64,000 bases of DNA, taken from positions 62,001 through 126,000 of the forward strand of contig CADEFM010000005.1 in the NCBI GenBank assembly GCA_902826605.1, written 5' to 3'. The position numbers and the translations under genes are program-made. Source of the stretch: an uncultured Acidobacteriota bacterium. GTDB lineage: Bacteria > Acidobacteriota > Terriglobia > Bryobacterales > Bryobacteraceae. Position 1 is the first letter of the stretch. The number at the start of each line of letters is the position of its first letter. The notes under the pieces are model-generated. The model made no database searches, was not told the origin of the DNA, and was given only the letters and a program-made list of their open reading frames with translations. This document shows, piece after piece, positions 35,299-42,927 of this stretch.

Positions 35299-36315
35299 TT
35301 AGCGGGTGACTAAGGCTGCTTCAGTCTGCGCCTGGACTGCCTGCGAGGCTGCATTGGCTACAAACCAGTCTCGCGTCAGTCGTAACGTCTCGTCCAGATT
35401 GACCTGCGGAGAGTAGCCAGTCAGCGCGACGATCTTGGAAATGTCGGGAACCCGGCGTTCCATGTCCTCGAATCCTTCTTCATAGACTGCCTCGTAAGGA
35501 ACATAGTCGATGCCGACCTTCGCTCCAGTGACGGCGATCACGCGGCGCGCCAGTTCGGTGATGCTGACCTCTTCCGGATTCCCCAGATTGAACACCCCGC
35601 CCACCGCGCGGTCGTCATCGGCAAGCCGTAACAACCACGAGACGACGTCGCTGACGCACGTAAAACAACGGCTTTGACGGCCGGTCCCATACACGGTGAG
35701 ATTGAGCCCATCGAGCGCCTGCTTAATAAAGCGCGGAGCCACCATTCCGTAGCGCCCGGTTTGGCGCGGACCAATGGTGTTAAAGAAACGCAGCGTTACC
35801 GTGGGAACTTTGTGTTGCTTCCAATAGGCCTGTGCCAGAAACTCATCGACGATCTTGCTGGCGGCATAACTCCACCTGGACTTGCTGGTGGGTCCCAAAG
35901 TCAGGTCGCCGTCCTCGCGGAACGGCGTCGCGGCGCTCTTGCCGTATACTTCCGAGGTGGACGCCACCAAAACCTTTTTCTTCTTCTTGGCTGCCGCCTT
36001 TAGCACAGCTTCCGTACCGCCGATGTTATTCTCAATCGTCTGGACAGGGCTGTCGATGATGTTGAAGACGCCAACCGTGGCGGCCAGGTGAAAAATCACG
36101 TCGGCTTGATCCACCAGTTCCGCCAGCACGCGGGAGGATTCCACGGCCTCTGGAGTGAATTCGAATCGCGGGTTGGCGCGCACAGCCGCCAGATTGTAAA
36201 CGCTCCCGGAGGATAGATCATCCAGCGCCAGGACGCGATGTCCCTGGGCCAATGCTGTTTCGACCAAATGGGAACCGATAAATCCCGCACCACCCGTCAC
36301 CAAAAAAGTAGCCAT
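35299..36315 (-). CDS. NAD-dependent epimerase/dehydratase (extended SDR)
   Basis: A 338-residue extended SDR with GGAGFIGSHLVE at the N-terminus, VLVASTSEVYGKSA and the catalytic YAASK, and TIGPRQTGRYGMV in the substrate domain. It resembles UDP-glucose 4-epimerase/UDP-glucuronate decarboxylase-like enzymes; the precise reaction is uncertain. It ends 17 bases from the convergent cohesin-like gene. It has its own upstream sigma-54-type element and follows the xrtA-epsI pair. Confidence 0.83.
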   Translation of the reverse strand: MATFLVTGGAGFIGSHLVETALAQGHRVLALDDLSSGSVYNLAAVRANPRFEFTPEAVESSRVLAELVDQADVIFHLAATVGVFNIIDSPVQTIENNIGGTEAVLKAAAKKKKKVLVASTSEVYGKSAATPFREDGDLTLGPTSKSRWSYAASKIVDEFLAQAYWKQHKVPTVTLRFFNTIGPRQTGRYGMVAPRFIKQALDGLNLTVYGTGRQSRCFTCVSDVVSWLLRLADDDRAVGGVFNLGNPEEVSITELARRVIAVTGAKVGIDYVPYEAVYEEGFEDMERRVPDISKIVALTGYSPQVNLDETLRLTRDWFVANAASQAVQAQTEAALVTR

Positions 36316-36345
36316 GTACGAAATCTCCCTTGAAGACTTTTAAAC

Positions 36346-36361
36346 TGCAATTTGGCAGCCA
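36346..36361 (-). promoter_or_regulatory. Candidate sigma-54 promoter of the epimerase gene
   Basis: On the minus strand TGGCTGCCAAATTGCA agrees with the sigma-54 consensus at TGGC and at all of TTGCA, with GG-N10-GC spacing. Transcription would start near 36336, about 20 bases before the ATG, and a GGGAGA ribosome site lies in between. It is the best match in the window. Confidence 0.62.
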
Positions 36362-36388
36362 CGGGGAATGCGGACGGTCAGGGAAATG

Positions 36389-36417
36389 GCCAAGCCGAAC
36401 AAATGCAAAAGCTTGGC
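36389..36417. promoter_or_regulatory. Perfect 7-bp inverted repeat between epsI and the epimerase promoter
   Basis: GCCAAGC and GCTTGGC, separated by 15 bases, start one base after the epsI stop codon. It could be a terminator for xrtA-epsI (no T-run) or an activator site 28-56 bases upstream of the sigma-54 element of the epimerase gene. Confidence 0.35.
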
Positions 36418-36418
36418 A

Positions 36419-37066
36419 CTATGTTCCGATTGTTGGTGCAGCTTGGCTGCCAAAAATCCGGCGTAGCTCCACCATCAACTGGCTCGCGAAACGTATCCCG
36501 GCGGCTTCCGCTCCAGCGTCCACTGGCAGTTGAATACGGGCGATGGAACCGCCCGCCCTTCCGTAAAACAGGCCGTCGTGGATGAGGTAGAGCTTGGTCC
36601 GGTATTCGTCCGCGACGATCCGATCCGAGGACTGATACCAGTACAAAATCAAAGCCTTCTGGCCCGCATTGCTGATAATGTACCTATTAATCGGGACTTC
36701 GCCCCACGGCGATTCGACGCGCACCGTTCCAGGTTCTTCAATCTCCCAGCCGCTGCCCGGCAGGCATACCTTGGGGGAGTGCATGTATCCGCCGGCGCTT
36801 TGATTCGCGTAATAAGCAACGAAAAGGCCTAGCGCTTGTTTCCCGCTAGAATATTGGCGGGAAAGCAAGCTAGTGGCTTTGAGACGCTCCACCGCGCGCG
36901 GATCCAGGGCTAAGTCCTTGGCGCCGCCCCACCCCGCGATTACCGACGGTATGGTGGAAAGCGGCTCTGTCAAAGCCTGCGATCCTCGCAAATCAGAGAG
37001 ACCGGAGATTCCTAGCGTCGCGGTGAGAATCCCGGAAGTGAGCCAGAAGTATCGCGATGTAATCAT
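36419..37066 (-). CDS. epsI: EpsI-family exosortase-associated protein
   Basis: A 215-residue protein with one N-terminal membrane span and a periplasmic domain of the EpsI type. The segment SAGGYMHSPKVCLPGSGW contains the conserved H-x5-C-L-P-G-x-G-W type motif, and ALILYWYQSSDRIVADEYRTK is the typical second conserved block. The ATG at 37066 overlaps the exosortase stop by 4 bases, so the two are translationally coupled. EpsI is needed for EPS production in some bacteria, but its biochemical role is not known. Confidence 0.88.
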   Translation of the reverse strand: MITSRYFWLTSGILTATLGISGLSDLRGSQALTEPLSTIPSVIAGWGGAKDLALDPRAVERLKATSLLSRQYSSGKQALGLFVAYYANQSAGGYMHSPKVCLPGSGWEIEEPGTVRVESPWGEVPINRYIISNAGQKALILYWYQSSDRIVADEYRTKLYLIHDGLFYGRAGGSIARIQLPVDAGAEAAGIRFASQLMVELRRIFGSQAAPTIGT

Positions 37067-37950
37067 GCACGCGCCTTTACATTGAAGCGGGTCAGAAACT
37101 TTGCCAGAGCGAACATGGAGGCAGCCCCCAGCACAAAAATAAGCCACCCCGAAAGCATGTGATAGAAACCCATGGCAGCCTCCGGATGGTAATCGGCGAT
37201 GACTGCGGTTCCGGTGATCCGGACGATATTGAAAAATACTGCGATGGGAATGGATAGCAAAGGCAGCACTACGCGAGCCCACAATCTGTCGCACATCATC
37301 ATGCTCAGCAATACCGCCGTAACGAACATCGCGAGCAATGAATTGATGCCGCTGCAGGCCTCCGCGACTCCCAGCGTGACGGTAGCGAGATGAATCACGT
37401 TACCGTCCTGGTTGACGCTCACGCCCAGCGCCTGGGCGGTCATGGTTGCCCAGTTGGAAGCCAGCAGCCTCAGAGGCAATGACAGGCGGTCCATGATCAG
37501 CACGGGCGGCGGCACCATGGTAGCCAACAACACCAGAGGCTTGGCCAGTTTCCACATCCGCGCGGTACCCCAGAAGGTCCAAATGATTCCGGAGAGACAC
37601 ATCACCAATGAGATACGGCTAAAGAAATCGGTGGCGCTTAGCCGCCCGAAAATGAACATGAAACAGGCTCCGCTCACCAACCATAACCCCCGTGCGGTCG
37701 GTGCGATTGGTTGCTGTAATGTCTCGTGCCGGTCGAGCCACGCCATATATAAGGCCATGGGTACGATCAGCATTCCGTAAGACAGACTTGACTCATCGAT
37801 CCAATCGCGAACCATGGAAATCGTGGTCTGGCCGTAAATTAGCGTCAGAAGGACTAAGACTGCAATCCCTTGCAGGACTGGTGTGGAAGCCGGGGACAAC
37901 GTTGGTGTGACGGAAACAGGATCTAGTACGGCTGACCGTGAGCTTTTCAT
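37063..37950 (-). CDS. xrtA: Exosortase A (XrtA)
   Basis: A 295-residue inner-membrane protein with about 8 spans. The catalytic triad positions are visible: Cys199 in EACSGINSL, Arg244 in NIVRITGTA and His264 in GFYHMLSGW. It should recognise the PEP-CTERM tail of exported proteins, cleave it and join the protein to a surface acceptor. The only PEP-CTERM substrate in the window is at 42130. It is coupled to epsI; unlike many exosortase A proteins it is not fused to an EpsI domain. A sigma-54-type element lies just upstream. Confidence 0.92.
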   Translation of the reverse strand: MKSSRSAVLDPVSVTPTLSPASTPVLQGIAVLVLLTLIYGQTTISMVRDWIDESSLSYGMLIVPMALYMAWLDRHETLQQPIAPTARGLWLVSGACFMFIFGRLSATDFFSRISLVMCLSGIIWTFWGTARMWKLAKPLVLLATMVPPPVLIMDRLSLPLRLLASNWATMTAQALGVSVNQDGNVIHLATVTLGVAEACSGINSLLAMFVTAVLLSMMMCDRLWARVVLPLLSIPIAVFFNIVRITGTAVIADYHPEAAMGFYHMLSGWLIFVLGAASMFALAKFLTRFNVKARA

Positions 37951-37970
37951 AGCAGCAGAGAGGCAATCTG

Positions 37971-37986
37971 AGCAGGTTGGACGCCA
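37971..37986 (-). promoter_or_regulatory. Candidate sigma-54 promoter of xrtA
   Basis: On the minus strand TGGCGTCCAACCTGCT has TGGC and TGCT with GG-N10-GC spacing. Transcription would begin near 37961, only about 11 bases before the xrtA ATG, so the mRNA leader would be very short. Confidence 0.5.
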
Positions 37987-38102
37987 TATTTACCAGCTCT
38001 ACTGGCTTGTCCAATTTCTGCCTTCTGCCTCGAAGATACACCAAAAAAAAAGATAACCCCAAAAACTTCGGATGTTTTCCCAATCCCTGAGATTCACGGC
38101 AG

Positions 38103-38119
38103 TTCCAATACGGTTGGAA
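38103..38119. promoter_or_regulatory. Perfect inverted repeat in the xrtA/outer-membrane protein divergent region
   Basis: TTCCAA-TACGG-TTGGAA is a perfect 6-bp inverted repeat with a 5-base spacer between two divergent candidate sigma-54 promoters. It is 36 bases upstream of the plus-strand element and about 117 bases from the minus-strand one, so an activator bound here could serve both. Confidence 0.4.
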
Positions 38120-38154
38120 TTCCAGGCCCTACTCGTGTCTGGCGGGTCTGGATA

Positions 38155-38170
38155 TGGTCAGCAAATTGCC
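38155..38170 (+). promoter_or_regulatory. Candidate sigma-54 promoter of the outer-membrane protein/PrsT unit
   Basis: TGGTCAGCAAATTGCC keeps GG-N10-GC and TTGC but has T instead of C in the -24 TGGC. Transcription would begin near 38181, about 8 bases before the ATG. Confidence 0.42.
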
Positions 38171-38188
38171 TGATAAGCCGCATTCACC

Positions 38189-39568
38189 ATGATCTTCGCC
38201 CTCGGACGCCTCCGAATCAACCCCTTGTGTGTTATCGCCTGTTTTGGAGCTTGGTCCGGTAATGTTATCGCACAGGTTGCAGATCCCGCCATCACGGGTA
38301 TGGGTGGTTCGACGGAATATGGTTTAGTAGGGGAAAGGCCTGGTTTGCAGTTAAATACCGTATCTGTGTTCGGCGCACTTATGCCGGTGGGTACAGGATC
38401 CATCGTGGCGGGATCCAGCGGATCGAACTGGGGTTTGATGAGCGGCGTTACTGGGTCTGGCGGCTGGGCGAAAAACTGGATGAGCAGCTCACTGAGGGTT
38501 AGGTATGCCGCGGGGTACAGTCGGCGAGACCGGTTCCTGGATTCTCAACAGATCTTTCAAAACCTTAATATTTCATATTTCGCGCACTTGAGACTTGGAA
38601 CGCGGTGGCTCTATACAGCGCAACTAACCGGCAGGATCGTGGACCTGGAAAGCTATCTGCTTCTGCCTGCGAGTCCCGATGAACTCGCCGCTCTGGCCAT
38701 CGCAAGCGGGGTAGATCCTTTGGATCCCACCCTCTCCGTGACTCCAGCCAATTTTGGCGTATTTGGCAGACGATTGCTCACCGCCAACTTGGGCAATACG
38801 TTTACTCTCAGGAAGTCCGAACGTCTCTCGTATCGCATAGGCCTTAACGCATCGCGCACCCAATTCCTAGGCTCCCGCGATAATTCAGCCACCGCCGATA
38901 CCTTCGTAAATGGGGTGGTGAACGCGGGGGTCAACGCGGGTCTTACCTATGCCCTCACGCCGCGAACACAGATGAACGCGAATCTGATGGTGGCCCGCAG
39001 CTTTTCGAGTTTCTTCAATGCCGGTTACTTCACGAACGCCACCGTCGGCCTCGGTCGTCAAATGAATCCATGGTGGCGCCTCCAGGGTCAGGCCGGTGTT
39101 GGTTATAACCTTTCAACAAACGGAGTACTCCCTTCGCGTCCCCGCGCGATTGGTGGAGTATCTTCCTCCTTTAGTGCTTATCAGCAGAATTTGAGCCTCA
39201 GTGTCGCGGTGACTGCTTTCGATCCTTTCGGCATTGGCGCCGGCACCACGCTGGCAGGCGCGGCGCGGTGGTCCTGGCATCGGCCCGCAGCCCGATGGGC
39301 TTTGATGGCGACGGCAATGCAAACCATGAGCCGCCAATCCACGGTGGGAACTTTCTCGGCCTGGAGCGCCTCAACCGGACTCAACTACGTCATTACCGAT
39401 CAGCTTTTTCTTACCCTTTCCGGTGGCTATACCAACGTAAGCGGGCTCGCCAACTTCGGTGGTCTAGGTGGCTTGGGAGGAGGCGGTCTGGGCGGCTTCG
39501 GGAACAGGTTCGGTTACCGCGGTGTGCGTTTGGCCTTGACGTGGGCCCCCACCAAGATTCGTTGGTAA
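38189..39568 (+). CDS. Outer-membrane beta-barrel protein of the exosortase locus
   Basis: A 459-residue protein with a signal peptide (about residues 1-29, ending NVIAQ). The remainder has alternating polar and hydrophobic residues, as in outer-membrane strands, and ends in an aromatic-containing strand with a C-terminal Trp (LALTWAPTKIRW). A glycine-rich loop (GGLGGLGGGGLGGFGNRFG) comes just before it. Similar uncharacterised outer-membrane proteins accompany PEP-CTERM systems and may help export the polymer. It is 30 bases from the TPR lipoprotein gene, so they form one unit. Confidence 0.72.
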   Translation: MIFALGRLRINPLCVIACFGAWSGNVIAQVADPAITGMGGSTEYGLVGERPGLQLNTVSVFGALMPVGTGSIVAGSSGSNWGLMSGVTGSGGWAKNWMSSSLRVRYAAGYSRRDRFLDSQQIFQNLNISYFAHLRLGTRWLYTAQLTGRIVDLESYLLLPASPDELAALAIASGVDPLDPTLSVTPANFGVFGRRLLTANLGNTFTLRKSERLSYRIGLNASRTQFLGSRDNSATADTFVNGVVNAGVNAGLTYALTPRTQMNANLMVARSFSSFFNAGYFTNATVGLGRQMNPWWRLQGQAGVGYNLSTNGVLPSRPRAIGGVSSSFSAYQQNLSLSVAVTAFDPFGIGAGTTLAGAARWSWHRPAARWALMATAMQTMSRQSTVGTFSAWSASTGLNYVITDQLFLTLSGGYTNVSGLANFGGLGGLGGGGLGGFGNRFGYRGVRLALTWAPTKIRW

Positions 39569-39598
39569 ATGTAGTGGATGAAAATGGGAGGCATATCT

Positions 39599-41893
39599 AT
39601 GTTTGGTTACGCGTTTGTTCTTTCGAAAATCCGGCTCTTGATGATCGCGTCCGTTCTGGTGGTACTCTTTACGTCGGCCTGCAGCAGGACCCCAGAACAA
39701 CGCCGACAGCGTTTCATTAAGATCGGACTCGAACAGATCGAGAAGAAGGACTACGCCCGTGCCATCCTGGAGTTTACGAATGCCTCGCAGGCTGTCCCCA
39801 CCCATCCAGAGGCTTATTACCGTCTTGGTATGGCGCACTTGGCGGCAGGAGACCCCAGACGTGGCGTGGCTTTCTTGCGCAGAGCCGTGGCCGTGGATCC
39901 GAAGTACGCCGAGGCCCAGATCAAGCTCTCCGAACTGATGATCATGGGCGGCACCCGTCCGTTGGTTGAGGACGCTCACGACCAACTCACGCAGCTCATA
40001 TCGGCGTCGCCGAACAGCGCCGATGCCATGACGGCCTTGGCCGCTTCCGAATGGAAGCTCGCGCGACCCCAGGACGCCGAAAAGCATTTGATCGAAGCGC
40101 TTGATAAAGTACCCAGCCATCTCGGAGCGGCAGTATCGCTGGCCAAAGTTCGAATGGGCCAGAAGAACTTCGCCGAAGCGGAAAAGGTAATGCTTTCCGT
40201 TGCGAACCAAATGCCTCCGAACGCTTCCGCATTCATCGCATTGGGTGAGTTTTATGCCCTCACCGGCCGTTTGGACGATTCCGCCCGCCAATTGCGCCGC
40301 GCGACAGAGCTGGAACCGGGCAATGCGATGGCGCTCACGGATTTGGCCGTTGTGGAATTGAAACTCGGCCATCAGTCGGCTGCGGACGAGATTTTCCGGC
40401 GGATCGCGGTACTGCCCAATCCCAAAGCGCGGTCCATTCATGCCCTATTCCTTCTTCAATCCGGGAAAGTGGATCAGGCCATTCAGGAACTCAAAGCATT
40501 AGCGGACAAATATCCCGCGGACCGGGACATCCGTAGCGCCCTGGTTACGGCCTATTTGTCGAACAAGCGAACACCCGAGGCTGAAAAAGTGATAGAGGCT
40601 GCGCTGGCTGCAAATCCCAAAGACGTGCCAGCGCTGCTGCAACGCGCGGAACTTCGGATTAATGGCCGAAACTGGGATAGCGCGGAAACCGATCTAGAGG
40701 CGGCTCTTCGGCAGGACCAGAACTCGCCACAGGTTCATTTTCTGCTGGCGAGGCTGCGTGCCGGCCGACGGGATGTCCCCGGCTACCGCGCTCAATTGAA
40801 CGATGCTTTGCGAGTAGATCCCGGTTTTGCTCCGGCGCGCCTAGAGCTTGCTCGCCTGGAGACGAATACGAACGGTGGCCGGGCTGCGCTGGAGTTATTG
40901 AGTCGCGCTCCCCAAAATCAAAAGGATACTCCTGAAATGATCGCCGAACGGAATTGGGCTTATTGGGCTCTTGGGCAAAAAGCCGAATTCGAGAAAAGCC
41001 TGCAAGCCGGTTTGGCGGCTGCGAAAACGCCGGAGTTGCTCGTTCAGGACGCCCTCCTCAAGTTCAATCGCAAGCAATATCAAGAGTCCCGGACTGCGGC
41101 GAACGCCGCGCTCGCAGTTGCCCCTGAAGACGTTCGGGGACTGCAGATCCTGTTTCTGGCGTTCGAGGCGGAAAAACGCAGTGCGGAGGGTATCACCGCG
41201 CTGACCAAGTATGCAGCCATGAATCCTGCTTCGTATGCAATCCAGGAGTTCGTGGGGACGGTTCTGCAGGAGCACGGGAAAATCGACGAAGCCCGCGGGG
41301 CGTTCACTCGTGCCAAGAACGCCGATCCGAGCTCCTCTGCCCCATATCTCTCCTTATCTCAACTCGATATCAAGGCGGGAGAATTGGATCGCTCTAAGTC
41401 CAATCTGCAGGAACTGTTGGGAAAAGATCCCCGTAGCGCCACCGCACACCTGTGGTTAGGCCACATAGCGATCATGAAAAACGACTATCCCACTGCTGCC
41501 GACGAGTACCGAAAGACCATCGCCATCGACTCCACCAACATCAGCGCGATGAATAACCTCGCATTTGTGCTCTCCCAAAACATGAAACAACCCGACGATG
41601 CCCTGCAATACGCTCAGAAAGCTAGGGAACTGGCTCCGCGCAGTGCAGCCGTGGCAAACACTCTGGGCATGGTGTACTATCAGAAAGGCTTATACAGCTT
41701 GGCGATACCTCTCTTGAAGAACGCCGTCGAACTGGAAAAGACTCCCGGCAATACCTTTGACCTAGGCTTCGCCTATTTCAAGAACGGCGATGCCACGCGT
41801 GGCCGTGAGACACTAGCGGCGGCGTTGAAGATGGATTCGCACCTTCCACAGGCCGACCAAGCGCGTCAACTCCTGGCGTCCTCATCGAAGTGA
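39599..41893 (+). CDS. prsT: PEP-CTERM system TPR-repeat lipoprotein (PrsT)
   Basis: A 764-residue lipoprotein. The signal ends in LFTSAC with the lipid-modified Cys at about residue 28. The remainder is made of 34-residue TPR helices from about residue 40 to the C-terminus, for example PEAYYRLGMAHLAAGDPRRG and PDDALQYAQKARELAPRSAA. The family is a standard partner of exosortase A loci and is thought to act in periplasmic polymer or protein handling. The ATG at 39599 is chosen since GGGAGG lies 7 bases before it; the frame opens at 39578. It follows the outer-membrane barrel gene. Confidence 0.88.
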   Translation: MFGYAFVLSKIRLLMIASVLVVLFTSACSRTPEQRRQRFIKIGLEQIEKKDYARAILEFTNASQAVPTHPEAYYRLGMAHLAAGDPRRGVAFLRRAVAVDPKYAEAQIKLSELMIMGGTRPLVEDAHDQLTQLISASPNSADAMTALAASEWKLARPQDAEKHLIEALDKVPSHLGAAVSLAKVRMGQKNFAEAEKVMLSVANQMPPNASAFIALGEFYALTGRLDDSARQLRRATELEPGNAMALTDLAVVELKLGHQSAADEIFRRIAVLPNPKARSIHALFLLQSGKVDQAIQELKALADKYPADRDIRSALVTAYLSNKRTPEAEKVIEAALAANPKDVPALLQRAELRINGRNWDSAETDLEAALRQDQNSPQVHFLLARLRAGRRDVPGYRAQLNDALRVDPGFAPARLELARLETNTNGGRAALELLSRAPQNQKDTPEMIAERNWAYWALGQKAEFEKSLQAGLAAAKTPELLVQDALLKFNRKQYQESRTAANAALAVAPEDVRGLQILFLAFEAEKRSAEGITALTKYAAMNPASYAIQEFVGTVLQEHGKIDEARGAFTRAKNADPSSSAPYLSLSQLDIKAGELDRSKSNLQELLGKDPRSATAHLWLGHIAIMKNDYPTAADEYRKTIAIDSTNISAMNNLAFVLSQNMKQPDDALQYAQKARELAPRSAAVANTLGMVYYQKGLYSLAIPLLKNAVELEKTPGNTFDLGFAYFKNGDATRGRETLAAALKMDSHLPQADQARQLLASSSK

Positions 41894-42025
41894 AACTCTT
41901 CTGAAAAAGCGATGTTTAGCGAATTTCGTGGACTTGTTTCCCAATCGTCGTTTTGTGGCGACATCTTCGCCTCCAACATAGACCTTAGTTACTGAAAAAT
42001 ATGAGCTTAGTATGCCAGTTCTCAT

Positions 42026-42041
42026 TGGCTACGCAAATGCT
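42026..42041 (+). promoter_or_regulatory. Candidate sigma-54 promoter of the PEP-CTERM gene
   Basis: TGGCTACGCAAATGCT has TGGC and TGCT with GG-N10-GC spacing. Transcription would begin near 42052, giving a leader of about 78 bases. GACCTTAG (41981-41988) and the pair GCTTAG (42005-42010) and CTAAGC (42053-42058) surround it. Confidence 0.58.
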
Positions 42042-42129
42042 AATGTAAAGCCCTAAGCGACTTGAGGTTTTGCCCCAGGTTGCGAGGGTGAGGGCTATGT
42101 TCAATAAAAGAAAAAACGGAGAGAGCGGA

Positions 42130-42822
42130 ATGAAACACTTTAGATTACTAGCGGTTTTGGGTTGTCTGGCCATCGGAGCGATGAGTAGCCAGGCAGCTGC
42201 AGTATTGAGTTTTACTGACGGACGAACTTTCAACTGTCCATGCACCGAGGTCGGTAACATGGCGTTGGTTGGAACGGGGGTTGGCGTCCAGTATGTTCAG
42301 GGCACTAACATCCCAATCACTCTGGTGACAGCCACCGGGACTCCTCTTAACTCAGGAGCCTCCTACGCGGTCGAGAACGGCTACTTGAATTTCACGACCG
42401 GTACGCTGACCGGTACCAGCGGCCTCACGTCGACCTTCGCTGCAGGTGGGTCTTTAACGATCACTGGCGCAATCTCGGCTTTAGGCATCGGACAAACAAC
42501 CCTATTGGATGCGACGGGCGTCGCTGGAACGTTTGACGTAGGTCTGAACTCCTCCGGCAGCCCGAACATACACGTATTCCTTCCCAACGGCCCCGACACC
42601 AAAGATACAGCGTTGGTTGCCTGGTTCTTCGGATCCCAGCTACCCACTTGGGTCTTTGACGGGACGGTCAGAGCAGATCCAAGCACCGGCGTAAACTTTG
42701 CTCAAATCGACAACGTAGCGACGGTAATTCCCGAGCCTACGTCACTCTTGTTGCTGGGCACGGCAATGGTCGGGGTAGCCGCAGCAATGCGCCGCCGCCG
42801 CAAGGGATCCAACATCGAATAG
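42130..42822 (+). CDS. PEP-CTERM protein, exosortase substrate
   Basis: A 230-residue exported protein. The signal peptide is LLAVLGCLAIGAMSSQAAA. The C-terminus has the full sorting signal: VIPEP, a hydrophobic span (LLLLGTAMVGVAAA) and a basic cluster (MRRRRK). The mature part is Thr/Gly/Ser-rich and beta-rich, with one CPC motif near the start; I know no function for it. It should be cleaved at the PEP motif by XrtA (37063-37950). The ATG at 42130 is preferred since GGAGAG precedes it; the frame opens at 42070. Confidence 0.9.
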   Translation: MKHFRLLAVLGCLAIGAMSSQAAAVLSFTDGRTFNCPCTEVGNMALVGTGVGVQYVQGTNIPITLVTATGTPLNSGASYAVENGYLNFTTGTLTGTSGLTSTFAAGGSLTITGAISALGIGQTTLLDATGVAGTFDVGLNSSGSPNIHVFLPNGPDTKDTALVAWFFGSQLPTWVFDGTVRADPSTGVNFAQIDNVATVIPEPTSLLLLGTAMVGVAAAMRRRRKGSNIE

Positions 42823-42870
42823 TAATCGCCTCACGGACTTCCGTTCGCGGCGAATTTCCTTCACTCACGG

Positions 42871-42907
42871 ACCGTAGGCCCAGAAAGGGCTTACGGTCTA
42901 ATTTTTT
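42871..42907 (+). terminator. Rho-independent terminator after the PEP-CTERM gene
   Basis: ACCGTAGGCCC and GGGCTTACGGT form an 11-bp stem with one G-U pair and an AGAAA loop, followed by CTAATTTTTT. It separates the exosortase part of the island from the glycosyltransferase module downstream. Confidence 0.85.
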
Positions 42908-42927
42908 GACACGGTTACACTTAGGAT

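Noticed and set aside
42906..42927. TTGACA as the -35 box of a sigma-70 promoter for the GT2 gene at 42928
   Set aside because: It is part of the terminator T-run, and a -10 box at normal spacing would fall on the start codon.
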